A program made the position numbers and the translations under genes. Positions 53,303 to 61,175 of a stretch of 64,000 nt of DNA are shown here, piece by piece; positions within the stretch are counted from its first letter, which is position 1, and each line of letters opens with the position of its first letter. The notes under the pieces are model-generated. The model was not told the DNA's origin. It was given only the letters and a program-made list of their open reading frames with translations, and searched no databases. Source of the stretch: Mycolicibacterium arabiense. GTDB taxonomy: Bacteria > Actinomycetota > Actinomycetes > Mycobacteriales > Mycobacteriaceae. The stretch spans positions 3,596,001-3,660,000 of the forward strand of contig NZ_AP022593.1 in NCBI RefSeq assembly GCF_010731815.2, given 5' to 3'.

Positions 53303-54592
53303 GTGACCACCGAAACCGGCGCTGTGAGTTCACGATCCGACGTGTCCCTGGCCGACTCCGACTTCGCCGGCGACGCCCGCGCCGATCAGACGTTCGGCGA
53401 CGCGGTGCGCGGCTATGTGCAACGCGTACGCGGCGGCGACATGGGATCGCTGCCTGCGGTCTTGGGTCTGGTCGTGCTGTTCGTGGTCTTCGGTCTGGCC
53501 AACGACCGCTTTCTGTCCGCGCTGAACCTGGCCAACCTCGTGACCCAGGCCGGATCGATCTGCGTGCTGGCGATGGGGTTGGTATTCGTACTGCTGCTGG
53601 GCGACATCGACCTGTCCGCGGGCGTCGCAGGCGGCGTCTCGGCGTGCGGGATGGGGCTGATCGTGGCCAACCTCAGCTGGCCGTGGTGGGCGGCCATCCT
53701 CGTGGCCATTGCCAGCGGCGCACTGATCGGCCTCGTCATCGGCATGCTGCGAGCCAAACTGGGCATCCCGTCGTTCGTCGTGACCCTCGCGTTCTTCCTC
53801 GGGCTGCAGGGGGTGACGCTCAAGCTGATCGGCGAGGGCGGGTCGGTCCGTGTCGACAATCCGGTGATCCGCGGGCTGACCATCAGCAACGTGCCCGTCG
53901 CCATCGGCTGGACGATCGCCGTGCTGGTGGTCGCGGGGTTCGCATGCCTAGAGATCTTCCAGTACCGGCGGAAGAAGGCCCTGCGTCTCGCGAACTCCCC
54001 GTTGGGCGTCGTGATTGCGCGGATAGTCGCGGTGGCGGCGGTCGTCCTGGGCGTCACGTTCGTCCTCAGCGTCAACCGCAGCGTCAACCCGCGGGTCGAG
54101 ATCAGTGGGATCCCGTACGTGCTGCCGTTGATCCTGTTGCTACTCATCGTGATGACGGTGGTGCTCAAGCGCACGTCGTACGGCAGGCACATCTACGCGG
54201 TCGGCGGCAACGCGGAGGCTGCGCGCCGGGCGGGTATCTCCGTCGACCGCATCCGGGTGACGGTGTTCATCGCGTGTTCGTCGCTGGCAGCGCTGAGCGG
54301 GATCATCGCGGCCTCCTACGCCGGCAAGGTGTCGGCGTCCTCCGGGGCGGGCAACACGCTGCTGTACGCGGTGGGCGCGGCCGTCATCGGTGGCACCAGT
54401 CTGTTCGGCGGAAAGGGTCGAGCGCTGGACGCCGTCATCGGTGGCGTGGTGGTCGCAACCATCGCCAACGGCCTTGGCTTGCTGAACCAGTCGTCCTACA
54501 TCAACTTCCTCGTCACGGGTGGTGTGCTGCTGCTCGCGGCGAGCGTCGACGCCATATCTCGTCGGCGGCGGTCGTCGACGGGACTGTCCTAG
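53303..54592 (+). CDS. xylH: Xylose ABC transporter permease
   Basis: The 429-residue membrane protein has about ten hydrophobic segments and the family block GLVFVLLLGDIDLSAGVAGG, plus YAVGGNAEAARRAGISVDR, which contacts the ATPase. GGTSLFGGKGRALDAVIGG lies near the end. It is the pore of the XylFGH importer. The GTG at 53303 (VTTETGAVSS) with GAGGGA upstream is preferred; a GTG at 53267 would lengthen the protein by 12 residues. An N-terminal hydrophilic extension of about 45 residues is unusual. Confidence 0.92.
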   Translation: MTTETGAVSSRSDVSLADSDFAGDARADQTFGDAVRGYVQRVRGGDMGSLPAVLGLVVLFVVFGLANDRFLSALNLANLVTQAGSICVLAMGLVFVLLLGDIDLSAGVAGGVSACGMGLIVANLSWPWWAAILVAIASGALIGLVIGMLRAKLGIPSFVVTLAFFLGLQGVTLKLIGEGGSVRVDNPVIRGLTISNVPVAIGWTIAVLVVAGFACLEIFQYRRKKALRLANSPLGVVIARIVAVAAVVLGVTFVLSVNRSVNPRVEISGIPYVLPLILLLLIVMTVVLKRTSYGRHIYAVGGNAEAARRAGISVDRIRVTVFIACSSLAALSGIIAASYAGKVSASSGAGNTLLYAVGAAVIGGTSLFGGKGRALDAVIGGVVVATIANGLGLLNQSSYINFLVTGGVLLLAASVDAISRRRRSSTGLS

Positions 54593-54655
54593 ATCGGCGA
54601 CCAGTCTGCCGATCCGTCTCGCTCAGCGTGGCTTTCGCCCTTGTTACGCTGTCTC

Positions 54656-55096
54656 ATGCCACGAAGAATGAGTGACGAACAGATTGCGGCGTATGTGGAT
54701 AGCCGCCCATCGTGGGCGGTCCTGAGCACCATCGAGACGGATGGCTTCCCGCACTCGGTACCCCTAGGATACTTCCGCCTGGGCCGCGACATCGTCATGG
54801 GTGTCCGAGACGGGACGCGCAAGGTGGCCAACGTCGAAGCCAACCCGAACGTGAGTGTCATGCTCGAAGACGGCTCGACGATGGCAGATATTCGGGGTGT
54901 CATGTTCCAGGGTCACGCCCGCATCGTTCGCGAACCGGAGGAGGCACTTCAGCTCGCGAGAGAGGGTGCCAGGGCACGGGGCGTGCCAGAGCCCGAATGG
55001 CCCACCGAACCGAGACCAGGCGCCGCCTACATCCGCATGACGCCCGTCAAGACGCTGTCCTGGGATTACTCGAGTCCGACGGCAGACGAGGCTTAG
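54656..55096 (+). CDS. Pyridoxamine-phosphate-oxidase-fold (PPOX) protein
   Basis: The 146-residue protein has the split-barrel flavin fold: AYVDSRPSWAVLSTIETDGF, PLGYFRLGRDIVMGVRDGTR and the KVANVEANPNVSVMLED block. In mycobacteria this group binds F420 or FMN and reduces small molecules. A -10-like TACGCT ends five bases before the ATG, so its mRNA may be leaderless. It follows xylH by 63 bases but is not expected to be linked in function. Confidence 0.85.
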   Translation: MPRRMSDEQIAAYVDSRPSWAVLSTIETDGFPHSVPLGYFRLGRDIVMGVRDGTRKVANVEANPNVSVMLEDGSTMADIRGVMFQGHARIVREPEEALQLAREGARARGVPEPEWPTEPRPGAAYIRMTPVKTLSWDYSSPTADEA

Positions 55097-55217
55097 GTTC
55101 GCTCGGAACCCCCCAGGCCCGGCGGAGCGACGAGCCGGGTGAGGGTGCGCCTGCGGTTCGTCCTTGCGCGTGACAGGCTTGATCCCGACCTATCGCCGAG
55201 ACGACGGGAGTGTTCTG

Positions 55218-56906
55218 ATGACGCCGAGGTTGGCGCTCGGACTGCGCCTCGCCGCCGCTCTCGCCGTGGTCGGCACCATGGTGGTCGTCGGCTGGGTGCA
55301 GCGATCGCCATGGGTCGTCCTACTGGCAACCCCCGTCTTCACGGTCCTGTACGCCCTGGGGAAGTGGAATGCGTGGAAACTGGCCCGGCGCAACGGTGGT
55401 GGACGACAGATCGCCCTATCGACGCTGGTAACGCTCCCCATCCAGGCGGTCGTGGCGGGGGTCTTCTACGTCCTCGGGGTGGGCTTGGGGCGGCTCGTCG
55501 TCGGCAACCGCGCATTGGCGCCGTTGACGGCAGCGGACACCATCACCATGGCGCTGCTCCTCGTGGTCGGCACGGCCATCAGCGTCGCCGTCATCCGACT
55601 GGAGAGCACTGCGCCCGCGAAAGCCACCGGGCCATCGGCACCGGGAGGCCCGCTCACCGCTGACGCGGTGAACGTCGAGCCGGAGATCGAACTGGACATC
55701 GATCCCAGCCCGCTGACGCTTGACACGTTCTTCGTTTCGCCGGAGCACTGGCGCACCAACGCCGCACGGGAGGCTCTCGAGTCCCGTTCAGGCCCGGTTC
55801 GAAAACCGCCGTCGGCCGCTGACGAGGACATGATCGCCGCGGCGGAGACGCGTCTCGGCGTACGCCTGCCCGACACCTTGCGCGCGCTGTACCGCGTGCT
55901 GAACGGCGGGTACGTCGGATGGCTGTACGTGCCGCTGGTGCCGAATCCAAGGCCCGTGTACGACGACTGGCGTGGCGCGTTCTCGATTGACTACTCATCG
56001 TTGGCGTCCCTCGAGACGCTGCGCACGGTGGCGGAGCACTACGCGGACTTCACCCACGACCCCGAAGACCTGCCCGAGAACGCGGAGCACCTCATCGTGC
56101 TGCAGGCGCGGTACGGCGACATGACGCTGCTCGACTACTCCGGCGGACCGCCGCCCCGAGTACTGCTCGTGAACTACGACAAGGCGCCAGGTGAAGACCC
56201 GGTGGACCTTGCGTTCGACGACTTCGACCAGTTCTTCGCGGCACTGCGAGGCGAACGGGACCGCCTGCGCACCGAGACGCCCAAGCGGGATCTCGGCCCA
56301 TCCATGGGCGAGGCGCCTGACGACCAGTGGGCGGGACGCTTCTGGGGCACCTCCGACCCGCACGCCTTCTACCGCAATGCGGTCCAACGCCAGGACGGCA
56401 CGGAACCCAGGCTGGCGGCCGACGACGCTCTGGTTGCTGCCACCCAGGACCGGCTCGGGCTCGAACTTCCCGCCAACCTCGTCGCGCTATGGCGGGAGCG
56501 CAACGGCGGTGGCGTCGCCGCGCGGTTCGTTCGGTTCAGCGAGGACGCTGCCGTGCGAGACGTCGAGATCATGCGCTTCCCGGTACCGCTCGAACACGTG
56601 GTCACGCTCGCCATGCTGTCCAACCGAATGGAGTTCGCGCCGAACGAAATTCCCTGGGATCGCGCGCATCCGGGATCCGAGAGGCTTGTCGTGCTGGAGG
56701 CGGACCACGACCGCGCAGTCCTGCTGGACTATCGAGACCGTCGCGACGACGACCCCGCCGTGCTCGTCGTCGATGATCTCGGCCGTCCGCTTGCCGAGGC
56801 GCTGCGGTTCGAACGCTTCGACGACCTCCTGACCCAGCTCTGCTTCCAGCTCGGACGTTGGGACGACGTGTCGGTGCCGCGCGAGGCCGATCTGGCCGAG
56901 GCTTGA
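55218..56906 (+). CDS. Membrane protein with two SUKH (SMI1/KNR4) domains
   Basis: The 562-residue protein has four hydrophobic helices (about 9-26, 31-49, 68-96 and 106-127), an acidic linker, and two copies of the SUKH fold: first about 195-350 (RLGVRLPDTLRALYRVLNGG), second about 370-550 (RLGLELPANLVALWRERNGG). Each copy has the family's LP-x(2)-L and NGG signature, a middle segment with IVLQARYGDMTLLDY or VVLEADHDRAVLLDY, and the closing FDDFDQFF or ERFDDLLTQL. SUKH proteins are often immunity proteins to polymorphic toxins. No toxin gene is adjacent. The ATG follows weak GGGAG. Confidence 0.85.
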   Translation: MTPRLALGLRLAAALAVVGTMVVVGWVQRSPWVVLLATPVFTVLYALGKWNAWKLARRNGGGRQIALSTLVTLPIQAVVAGVFYVLGVGLGRLVVGNRALAPLTAADTITMALLLVVGTAISVAVIRLESTAPAKATGPSAPGGPLTADAVNVEPEIELDIDPSPLTLDTFFVSPEHWRTNAAREALESRSGPVRKPPSAADEDMIAAAETRLGVRLPDTLRALYRVLNGGYVGWLYVPLVPNPRPVYDDWRGAFSIDYSSLASLETLRTVAEHYADFTHDPEDLPENAEHLIVLQARYGDMTLLDYSGGPPPRVLLVNYDKAPGEDPVDLAFDDFDQFFAALRGERDRLRTETPKRDLGPSMGEAPDDQWAGRFWGTSDPHAFYRNAVQRQDGTEPRLAADDALVAATQDRLGLELPANLVALWRERNGGGVAARFVRFSEDAAVRDVEIMRFPVPLEHVVTLAMLSNRMEFAPNEIPWDRAHPGSERLVVLEADHDRAVLLDYRDRRDDDPAVLVVDDLGRPLAEALRFERFDDLLTQLCFQLGRWDDVSVPREADLAEA

Positions 56907-56980
56907 GACTCTCGGCCGGCCGGAGTCAGCCCCGAGCGAACACGGGCCCAAATCGCGTCGTGCCTCGGTACGTTCATCGA

Positions 56981-57739
56981 ATGGTCGTCACAGACGAGAT
57001 CACCTACGCCGCGGATGGATTGACGATGATCGCCCACCTGGCGCGCCCTTCCGGGACGGGACCCTGGCCGGCCGTTCTCATCGGACATGACGGAATCGGT
57101 CTCGACGACTATCAACGCCGTCGCGCCGACATCCTCGCCGAGCACGGATACATCGCTCTCGCCATGGACTACCACGCGGGCCGGACGTTCTTCGGCGAGC
57201 CGGAGGCGATGCTGGCACGCGTCATGCCATTGCTGGCCGACTCAGAACGCCTACATGCCATCGGCCATGCTGCACTCGAGGTCTTGCTCGACGTACCCGG
57301 CGTCGACCGCGACCGGCTCGCCGCACTTGGCTACGGCGCCGGCGGCCGTATCGTGCTGGAACTCGCCGGTGCCAAGGTTCCCTTCAAGGCAGTCGCCGCG
57401 ATCCATCCAGCCTTGCCAGCCGTCGACACCGACGTTTGGACCGGCGTGGGCGGCGCCTTCTTGCTGTGCACGGGTTCCGAGGACCCACTGTGCACCCCCG
57501 CTCAACTCGTGGAGTTCGGCAACGCACTTCAGAACGCCGGAGTCGATTGGCGCGTGAACGTCTACGGCGGAGCGCAGCACGCCTTCTGGGCCGATCCCAA
57601 CGAATCGGGCGGCTCACCGGCCGACGCCACGGTGCCCGGGGTAGCGCACCACGCTCTCCACTCGGCGCGAGCGTGGCAGGCGGTACTGGACCTGCTCGCT
57701 GAGGTCTTCCCGACGGCCGGCGATGCCGAATCGGCATGA
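56981..57739 (+). CDS. Dienelactone-hydrolase-family protein without nucleophile
   Basis: The 252-residue alpha/beta-hydrolase has DLH-type features: IGHDGIGLDDYQRRRADILA, AMDYHAGRTFFG and the acid and base Asp168 (SEDPL) and His200 (GAQHAFWADP). The nucleophile elbow, normally G-x-C-x-G or G-x-S-x-G, reads GYGAG (117-121), so Gly119 takes the place of the Cys or Ser. It is therefore unlikely to hydrolyse esters by the usual path and may be a binding protein or pseudoenzyme. It follows the SUKH gene by 74 bases. Confidence 0.85.
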   Translation: MVVTDEITYAADGLTMIAHLARPSGTGPWPAVLIGHDGIGLDDYQRRRADILAEHGYIALAMDYHAGRTFFGEPEAMLARVMPLLADSERLHAIGHAALEVLLDVPGVDRDRLAALGYGAGGRIVLELAGAKVPFKAVAAIHPALPAVDTDVWTGVGGAFLLCTGSEDPLCTPAQLVEFGNALQNAGVDWRVNVYGGAQHAFWADPNESGGSPADATVPGVAHHALHSARAWQAVLDLLAEVFPTAGDAESA

Positions 57740-57879
57740 AGGCGAGTTAGCAGCCCCTGTCACCGGCGGACGATCCGGAGCGAATTTCCCCGACGCTCGC
57801 TGTGTTCAAGCATGTTTCGCTGAATTCCACCAGGGCCGGGTGCGGGCTCAGAGTGCCAATGGCGGCTAGGCAGTCGGTG

Positions 57880-57885
57880 TACTTT
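57880..57885 (+). promoter_or_regulatory. -10 element of a leaderless MBL transcript
   Basis: TACTTT lies seven bases before the GTG start of the MBL hydrolase gene. No ribosome binding site is present, which fits leaderless initiation at the start codon. Confidence 0.5.
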
Positions 57886-57892
57886 CGAATTC

Positions 57893-58834
57893 GTGAGTAA
57901 TGACGATCGAGTGCAGAACATCGTTCTGGGCGACGTCGAGGTGATTCACGCCATCGAATGGTACGAGCCGTTCCTGCCGACGACCGAGTTCCTTCCGGGA
58001 GCGGCCGACGGGGTGTGGACGCGCAACGCGGATTGGCTGGCTCCCGACCACTGGCAGCCCGAATCCGACCGCATGGTCATCGCGCTCCAGTCGTGGATAT
58101 TGCGAAGCGGCGGCAGGACCATCCTGGTCGACACCGGTGCCGGTAACCGGCGCGACCGACCGGGAATGGCGCCCTACTTCGACCAACGCGAAAGCGATCT
58201 GCTGGCGCTACTCGCCGAAGCCGGTGTGCAACCGCAAGACGTCGACGTCGTCGTCAACACGCACATGCACGTCGATCACGTAGGCGGGAACACCGTCGAC
58301 GCAGGCGGTGAATGGGTGCCTGCGTTCCCCCGTGCGCAGTACCTGATCTCCGCCGCCGACGACGCCCACTACGGTCCAGACAATGCGAGTGGCGAGGGGC
58401 TGGGAGGGGTCGATCGACTTGTCTACGAGGACAGCATCGCCCCGATTCACCAAGCGGGACAGGCAGTGCTGTGGGAAGGGCTCCACACCATCGACGAACA
58501 CCTCACCTTGGAACCGGCACCCGGTCACACTCCTGGGACATCGGTTCTGAGGCTGAAGTCTGGGAGCGATCGCGCCGTCTTCGCCGGGGACGTCATGCAC
58601 AGCCCGGTGCAGATCGTCGATCCCTGCTGCAACAGTGCGTCCTGCCATAAACCGCAACAAGCGGCTGCCACTCGTCGCCGCATCCTCGAGCGCGCCGCGG
58701 ATGAACGAGAGTTGCTGATCCCCGGGCACTTCGGTGGTGCCGGTGCACTCGAAGTCCGGCGCAGCAATGGCGGTTTCGCCCTCGGCGAGTGGGCGAACTT
58801 CACCCCGGGTACTCCGACGAGCAGAACGCACTGA
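57893..58834 (+). CDS. MBL-fold metallo-hydrolase
   Basis: The 313-residue protein has the metal signature THMHVDHVGG (about residues 121-130), followed by His in PAPGHTPGT, Asp in FAGDVMHSP and a last His in IPGHFGG, so a two-metal site is likely. The early segment PFLPTTEFLPGAADGVW and the size recall AHL-lactonase- or arylsulfatase-like members. The tail contains DPCCNSASCHKPQ, which is unusual. The substrate is unknown. It converges on an operon of exported proteins. Confidence 0.87.
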   Translation: MSNDDRVQNIVLGDVEVIHAIEWYEPFLPTTEFLPGAADGVWTRNADWLAPDHWQPESDRMVIALQSWILRSGGRTILVDTGAGNRRDRPGMAPYFDQRESDLLALLAEAGVQPQDVDVVVNTHMHVDHVGGNTVDAGGEWVPAFPRAQYLISAADDAHYGPDNASGEGLGGVDRLVYEDSIAPIHQAGQAVLWEGLHTIDEHLTLEPAPGHTPGTSVLRLKSGSDRAVFAGDVMHSPVQIVDPCCNSASCHKPQQAAATRRRILERAADERELLIPGHFGGAGALEVRRSNGGFALGEWANFTPGTPTSRTH

Positions 58835-58905
58835 GCAAGACACCAAACGGTTCTGCCAGTCGTCGTTGCGTATGCCTGGCTACGCCCGCAGCCGCCACCG
58901 AAGCC

Positions 58906-59529
58906 TCAAGCGGTGGCGTCGATTCCGCTGACTAACAGTTGGAACGGGCCCTGTTGTTCGTCGAGGATGTAGAGCGCCACCTGGTCGATCGTCGACGGGT
59001 CGAGATTTCGCGGTGCGCTGGGTGCAGGATCGAGGCGCATGCCAACCGGCTCGAAGCCCCCGATCGGCAGATCGTAGACCCGCTGCACGGCCGCCTGGGT
59101 GGGGAAGCGCTGGACGTAGGACCATGGCTGCCCTTGCGTGCCGACCTTCAACAAATAGGTCTTGCCGTCGCCCAGCGCGTGCACGCGGAGCGACTTCGCG
59201 CCGGTCGCTCTTCGTCCGATCTCGGGGTTCAGCGGACTGCGCGCCGAGGCGAACCCGCCGTTGTTCTCCAGCGAGACGTTGCCCGAGAACTCGAGGCCAC
59301 CGTCGCCGAACGTGACTCTCGAGGTGGACATGCCGCCCATCACGGGATCGTTCACCGTCGTCCAAGCGGCCACCTCGCCGGCATCGTGGAGGTCGACGAG
59401 GGCGATGCCGGGCGCCGCTGGCGTGTCTGCGTCGGCGGTTCGCTCGGTGCTTCCGCACGACACCGACAACAACGCCAAGCCGACGAGCAGGATGATGCCT
59501 CCACGCCGCAGCCGAGAACTCGTCAACAC
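58906..59529 (-). CDS. CIA30-domain lipoprotein
   Basis: The 207-residue protein has a lipoprotein signal (RRGGIILLVGLALLSVSC, Cys about 25) and a CIA30-type galactose-binding-like domain: WTTVNDPVMGGMSTSRV, FSGNVSLENNGGFASARS and WSYVQRFPT. This family is named for a complex I assembly factor, but bacterial exported members have unknown roles, perhaps binding carbohydrates. It starts with GTG four bases after the stop of the DUF4174 gene, so the two are co-translated. Confidence 0.8.
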   Translation of the reverse strand: MLTSSRLRRGGIILLVGLALLSVSCGSTERTADADTPAAPGIALVDLHDAGEVAAWTTVNDPVMGGMSTSRVTFGDGGLEFSGNVSLENNGGFASARSPLNPEIGRRATGAKSLRVHALGDGKTYLLKVGTQGQPWSYVQRFPTQAAVQRVYDLPIGGFEPVGMRLDPAPSAPRNLDPSTIDQVALYILDEQQGPFQLLVSGIDATA

Positions 59530-59533
59530 GAGA

Positions 59534-59998
59534 TCAACACGGGCTCGAACCGGCACGCATCTCGCCCCTTCGCATGGGCATGCCATCGATGACGGCGTAG
59601 ATCGTCGAGAGGTCCGGCACCTCGTCGACGCGCAGCTTCTCACCGCCGTCCTTACCGATCAACAGCGCGGTGAAGGCGTTCTCGCCAATCCCATATCGTT
59701 CCGACAAGCTCTGTGCCTCAACCGCGTTGACGGGTTGGCCGGCGAGCGTGCTCTGCCCCTCGGTGAGGACTATGCCAATCACCACGTCACGCTCGAGCAA
59801 GGCGCACCGGCTGGCGTCGATTCGGCTCAGCGTCTCGACGAGTTGCGGATCCCTGTCCGTAGGCGCGAACAGCAACATTGGACGGTGTGTCCAACGGTAG
59901 TCACTGAGTTCGGCAGCCGCGGCACTCGGTGACCCAAGCGCGGTGATGGTCGCCAGAACGACGAGCGTCAGAGCGCTCGAGATGATTCGCCGGTTCAT
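59534..59998 (-). CDS. Exported DUF4174-domain protein
   Basis: The 154-residue protein has a signal peptide (ISSALTLVVLATITALGSPS, cut after AAAAE) and a DUF4174 domain: YRWTHRPMLLFAPTDRDPQL and FTALLIGKDGGEKLR. The domain resembles a thioredoxin-like fold that has lost its CxxC; only one cysteine lies in the mature part besides the last residue. Its role is unknown. ATG 59998 has GTGAGG upstream. It is paired with the CIA30 protein. Confidence 0.8.
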   Translation of the reverse strand: MNRRIISSALTLVVLATITALGSPSAAAAELSDYRWTHRPMLLFAPTDRDPQLVETLSRIDASRCALLERDVVIGIVLTEGQSTLAGQPVNAVEAQSLSERYGIGENAFTALLIGKDGGEKLRVDEVPDLSTIYAVIDGMPMRRGEMRAGSSPC

Positions 59999-60061
59999 GC
60001 GATTCCTCACCATGGTGGTCGTCGTCAACTCTACCGACGCATCAGCGGACGGGTAGGCGCC

Positions 60062-60652
60062 TCAGGTCACCGAGCTGATGAGAGCGCTGCACGTCGGCAT
60101 CCCGACGTCGAGACGGCGCTGCTGGAAGGCGTTCGGCGCGACGACGACCACCTGACCCCACGTTCCGCACGGGGTCTCGGTCTCGCGGTTCACATCGCTG
60201 GCCTGCAGATCAGCGGTGGCGATGTCGCCGGGTGCCAGGGTCAGCAGCGGTGCGGCGATCTGCTGGCGGCGCTCGACGTGCACGACCGGCAGGTCCACGT
60301 CGACGATGTCCGCACCCGGGTAACCCTGCAGCGTGCACGCCTGCGAGGTCACGTTCTCGAACTTCAGCACGAGGCGGTACTCGGAGCCCTGTGACTCCAA
60401 CGGCTCGTTCGACACCACGAGGTCGGTGTCGGCGCACGGACCGGTCACTTGCGGCTCGGCCGCGACTGACGACGGTGGCGCGGTAACGGTGACGGTTGCC
60501 GGCGGGGTCGATACCGCTGTCGTGGGCCCGGCCGGTGCACTCGACGGGGCGGGCGTGGTCACGGACTCAGCGGCCGGCGGGACCGGCTCCGACGCGCAAC
60601 CCGCGAGGAATGCGGCGGCGATGACGGGCAGCGACACCTTCCACATGTTCAT
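60062..60652 (-). CDS. DUF4232-domain lipoprotein
   Basis: The 196-residue protein has a lipobox at Cys19 (FLAGC), a Thr/Pro-rich linker (about 30-70) and a DUF4232 domain with PCADTDLVVSNEPLESQGSE, VLKFENVTSQACTLQGYPGA and the last CSALI. It has four cysteines in the domain, probably two disulfides. DUF4232 proteins are common on the actinobacterial surface, and their function is not known. It ends 63 bases before the DUF4174 gene on the same strand. Confidence 0.85.
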   Translation of the reverse strand: MNMWKVSLPVIAAAFLAGCASEPVPPAAESVTTPAPSSAPAGPTTAVSTPPATVTVTAPPSSVAAEPQVTGPCADTDLVVSNEPLESQGSEYRLVLKFENVTSQACTLQGYPGADIVDVDLPVVHVERRQQIAAPLLTLAPGDIATADLQASDVNRETETPCGTWGQVVVVAPNAFQQRRLDVGMPTCSALISSVT

Positions 60653-60729
60653 GCCGAGTATGGAAAGGCATCGTCGCGGCTACCGATCCCAAGGTGGGCG
60701 AGGGCGCCGATGTCCTAGCCACTCGATGG

Positions 60730-61089
60730 TCAGGCCGTGCGGGTCGAGACTGCGGCGGCGATGCGATCGAGGGCGTCGGCGTTGACCCGGTAGTACGCCC
60801 ATTTCCCGCGTTGGTCACGACTGACGAGGCCGCTGTCGACGAGCAGCCTCATGTGATGCGACACCGTGGGCTGACTCAGCCCGAGCGGTTCGGTGAGGTC
60901 GCAGATGCAGGCTTCCCCACCGTCAGATGCGGCGATGAGGGACACCAGCTTGACCCGTGCAGGATCGGAGAGCGCCTTGAACACCGAGGCGAGTCGTTCA
61001 GCGGCCGGCGTATCGAGCACGCCGCCAGTCAGCGGGGAGCAGCAGGCAGCCACATCACTCGAAGTCAGCGGCGAGGTCGCAACGGCCAT
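60730..61089 (-). CDS. arsR: ArsR-family metal-responsive repressor
   Basis: The 119-residue protein has the winged helix of ArsR/SmtB, with the CICDL motif (EACICDLTEPLG) before the recognition helix LSQPTVSHHMRLLVDSGLV. In ArsR this ELCVCDL-type pair binds arsenite or antimonite. A further CC pair lies near residue 15 (VAACCSP). It diverges from a flavin monooxygenase gene, and a dyad lies between. The ATG at MAVATSP gives the usual size. Confidence 0.93.
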   Translation of the reverse strand: MAVATSPLTSSDVAACCSPLTGGVLDTPAAERLASVFKALSDPARVKLVSLIAASDGGEACICDLTEPLGLSQPTVSHHMRLLVDSGLVSRDQRGKWAYYRVNADALDRIAAAVSTRTA

Positions 61090-61118
61090 GCGCCCATGAT
61101 GCCACACGCATTGACAAA

Positions 61119-61152
61119 CTTCGATGGGTCACGGACGATCGACTCATCGAAG
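61119..61152. promoter_or_regulatory. ArsR operator-like inverted repeat
   Basis: CTTCGATG (61119-61126) and CATCGAAG (61145-61152) are perfect inverted copies 18 bases apart in the gap between arsR and the monooxygenase gene. TTGACA at 61111-61116 may be the -35 element of the rightward promoter. Binding here would block both genes. Confidence 0.65.
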
Positions 61153-61175
61153 AACGTCGATTCGAGGAGTCGGAG

